Positions 5,191 through 5,823 of a stretch of DNA of 5,823 bases are shown here, in pieces. Position 1 is the stretch's first letter. Each line of letters begins with the position of its first letter. The stretch is from RUG11462 sp045539315 (GTDB taxonomy: Bacteria > Bacillota > Clostridia > Oscillospirales > Acutalibacteraceae): the NCBI GenBank assembly GCA_045539315.1, contig JAZQFC010000020.1:1-5823 (forward strand), read 5' to 3'. Position numbers and translations under genes: made by a program. Under the pieces are notes generated by a model. That model saw only the letters and a program-made list of their open reading frames with translations, was not told where the DNA came from and did not search any database.

Positions 5191-5823
5191 TTGAAAGATG
5201 AAAAATATTATACTGAAGATGACTTAAGAATATATTATTACTACAATGACGAACCGAAAGATGTTAAGACAAAAAATTATTTAGATAAAATATACTTTAA
5301 TTCCAGTTCGTATAAACTAATATATGTCATTAGTGGCGATAGAATTTTTGAAATTGGCAAACAAAGAATTAAGGCGTCTAACGGCAAACTAGCCATTGCT
5401 CCGCCTGATACAAGAATTGGCTTTGAGCGAACTTCTAACAGAACTAATTGCTATTTGGAGATACATCTTCATCAAAGAATATTTGATTCTGTCATAGGCG
5501 ACAATGAGTTTTCAAGAGTATTTTTTAATACTACCGATGAAGAAAAGGTTTTTGATGTTTTTAAACTTAATACATCAATCGTTTTAGAATTGCTTGATTC
5601 TATTTATCAAGCGCTTGATAAACATTTAGGCAGAGTTCACATTTTGCCAAAAATATTAAGCATAATTTCAGAACTTGACATTGAGTTTGACAACAAAGAT
5701 AAAACAATCTTTAAAGGCGCAACCAACCACTCTGTTAAGTTGATGAGATATATTGAGAATAACTATACCAAGAAAATTACGCTAGATGAAGTTTGCCAAC
5801 GATTTTTTGTTTCAAAACCAACT
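5191..5823 (+). CDS. AraC-family transcriptional regulator (N-terminal 211 residues, cut by window edge)
   Basis: The frame is open from TTG 5191 to the window end, beginning (M)KDEKYYTEDDLRIYYYYNDE. Residues ~35-100 look like the cupin-type sensing domain of AraC regulators: YKLIYVISGDRIFEIGKQRI, then GKLAIAPPDTRIGFER. A helical connector follows. At about 181 the C-terminal DNA-binding domain begins (VKLMRYIENNYTKKITLDEVCQRFFVSKPT), matching the first helix-turn-helix of the family. The window ends within it, so the second helix-turn-helix is not seen. Family members usually have 270-300 residues, so some 70-90 residues are missing. The gene diverges from the GH5 operon and is the obvious candidate for its activator, responding to a sugar. 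The effector cannot be deduced. The start is TTG (or GTG at 5188), chosen from the ribosome site. Confidence 0.88.
   Translation, partial: MKDEKYYTEDDLRIYYYYNDEPKDVKTKNYLDKIYFNSSSYKLIYVISGDRIFEIGKQRIKASNGKLAIAPPDTRIGFERTSNRTNCYLEIHLHQRIFDSVIGDNEFSRVFFNTTDEEKVFDVFKLNTSIVLELLDSIYQALDKHLGRVHILPKILSIISELDIEFDNKDKTIFKGATNHSVKLMRYIENNYTKKITLDEVCQRFFVSKPT

Overview
The window looks like part of a carbohydrate-related locus from an AT-rich, Gram-positive anaerobe of the class Clostridia, most likely a gut or rumen Oscillospirales/Ruminococcaceae-type bacterium. This rests on strong AGGAGG-type ribosome sites, Gram-positive signal peptides, a GH5_4-like endoglucanase, Glu/Ser/Pro and poly-Thr linkers typical of ruminococcal secreted proteins, and a divergent AraC-family regulator. 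The taxonomic call is inference; there is no rRNA or other marker gene.

Layout. On the minus strand, reading from right to left, there is a tight operon: a secreted glycoside hydrolase (5051 to 2829), then 21 bp, a large secreted protein with two tandem beta-helix-like repeats (2807 to 108), then 12 bp, and a small non-secreted protein that runs off the left edge (95 to 1). On the plus strand, diverging from the operon, an AraC-type transcriptional regulator begins with a TTG codon at 5191 and runs off the right edge just inside its DNA-binding domain. The only real intergenic space is about 140 bp, between 5052 and 5190. It holds a -10 box for the operon, a good promoter for the regulator, and three copies of a TGCAAAAA-type repeat that look like the regulator's operator.

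How the parts fit. The two large proteins have unrelated N-terminal parts (catalytic GH5 versus duplicated beta-helix) but end in the same kind of ~235-240 residue C-terminal module. No sorting signal, dockerin or membrane anchor is visible, so this module is the best candidate for what places both proteins at the same site, such as the cell surface or a polysaccharide. The inferred model is an AraC-controlled, self-regulated operon that secretes a glucan-active enzyme and a non-catalytic partner carrying the same targeting module. The most interesting items are the shared module, the operator whose outer repeat contains the regulator's own -35 box, the unassigned aromatic-rich segment inside the GH5 protein, and the small acidic protein at the operon's end.
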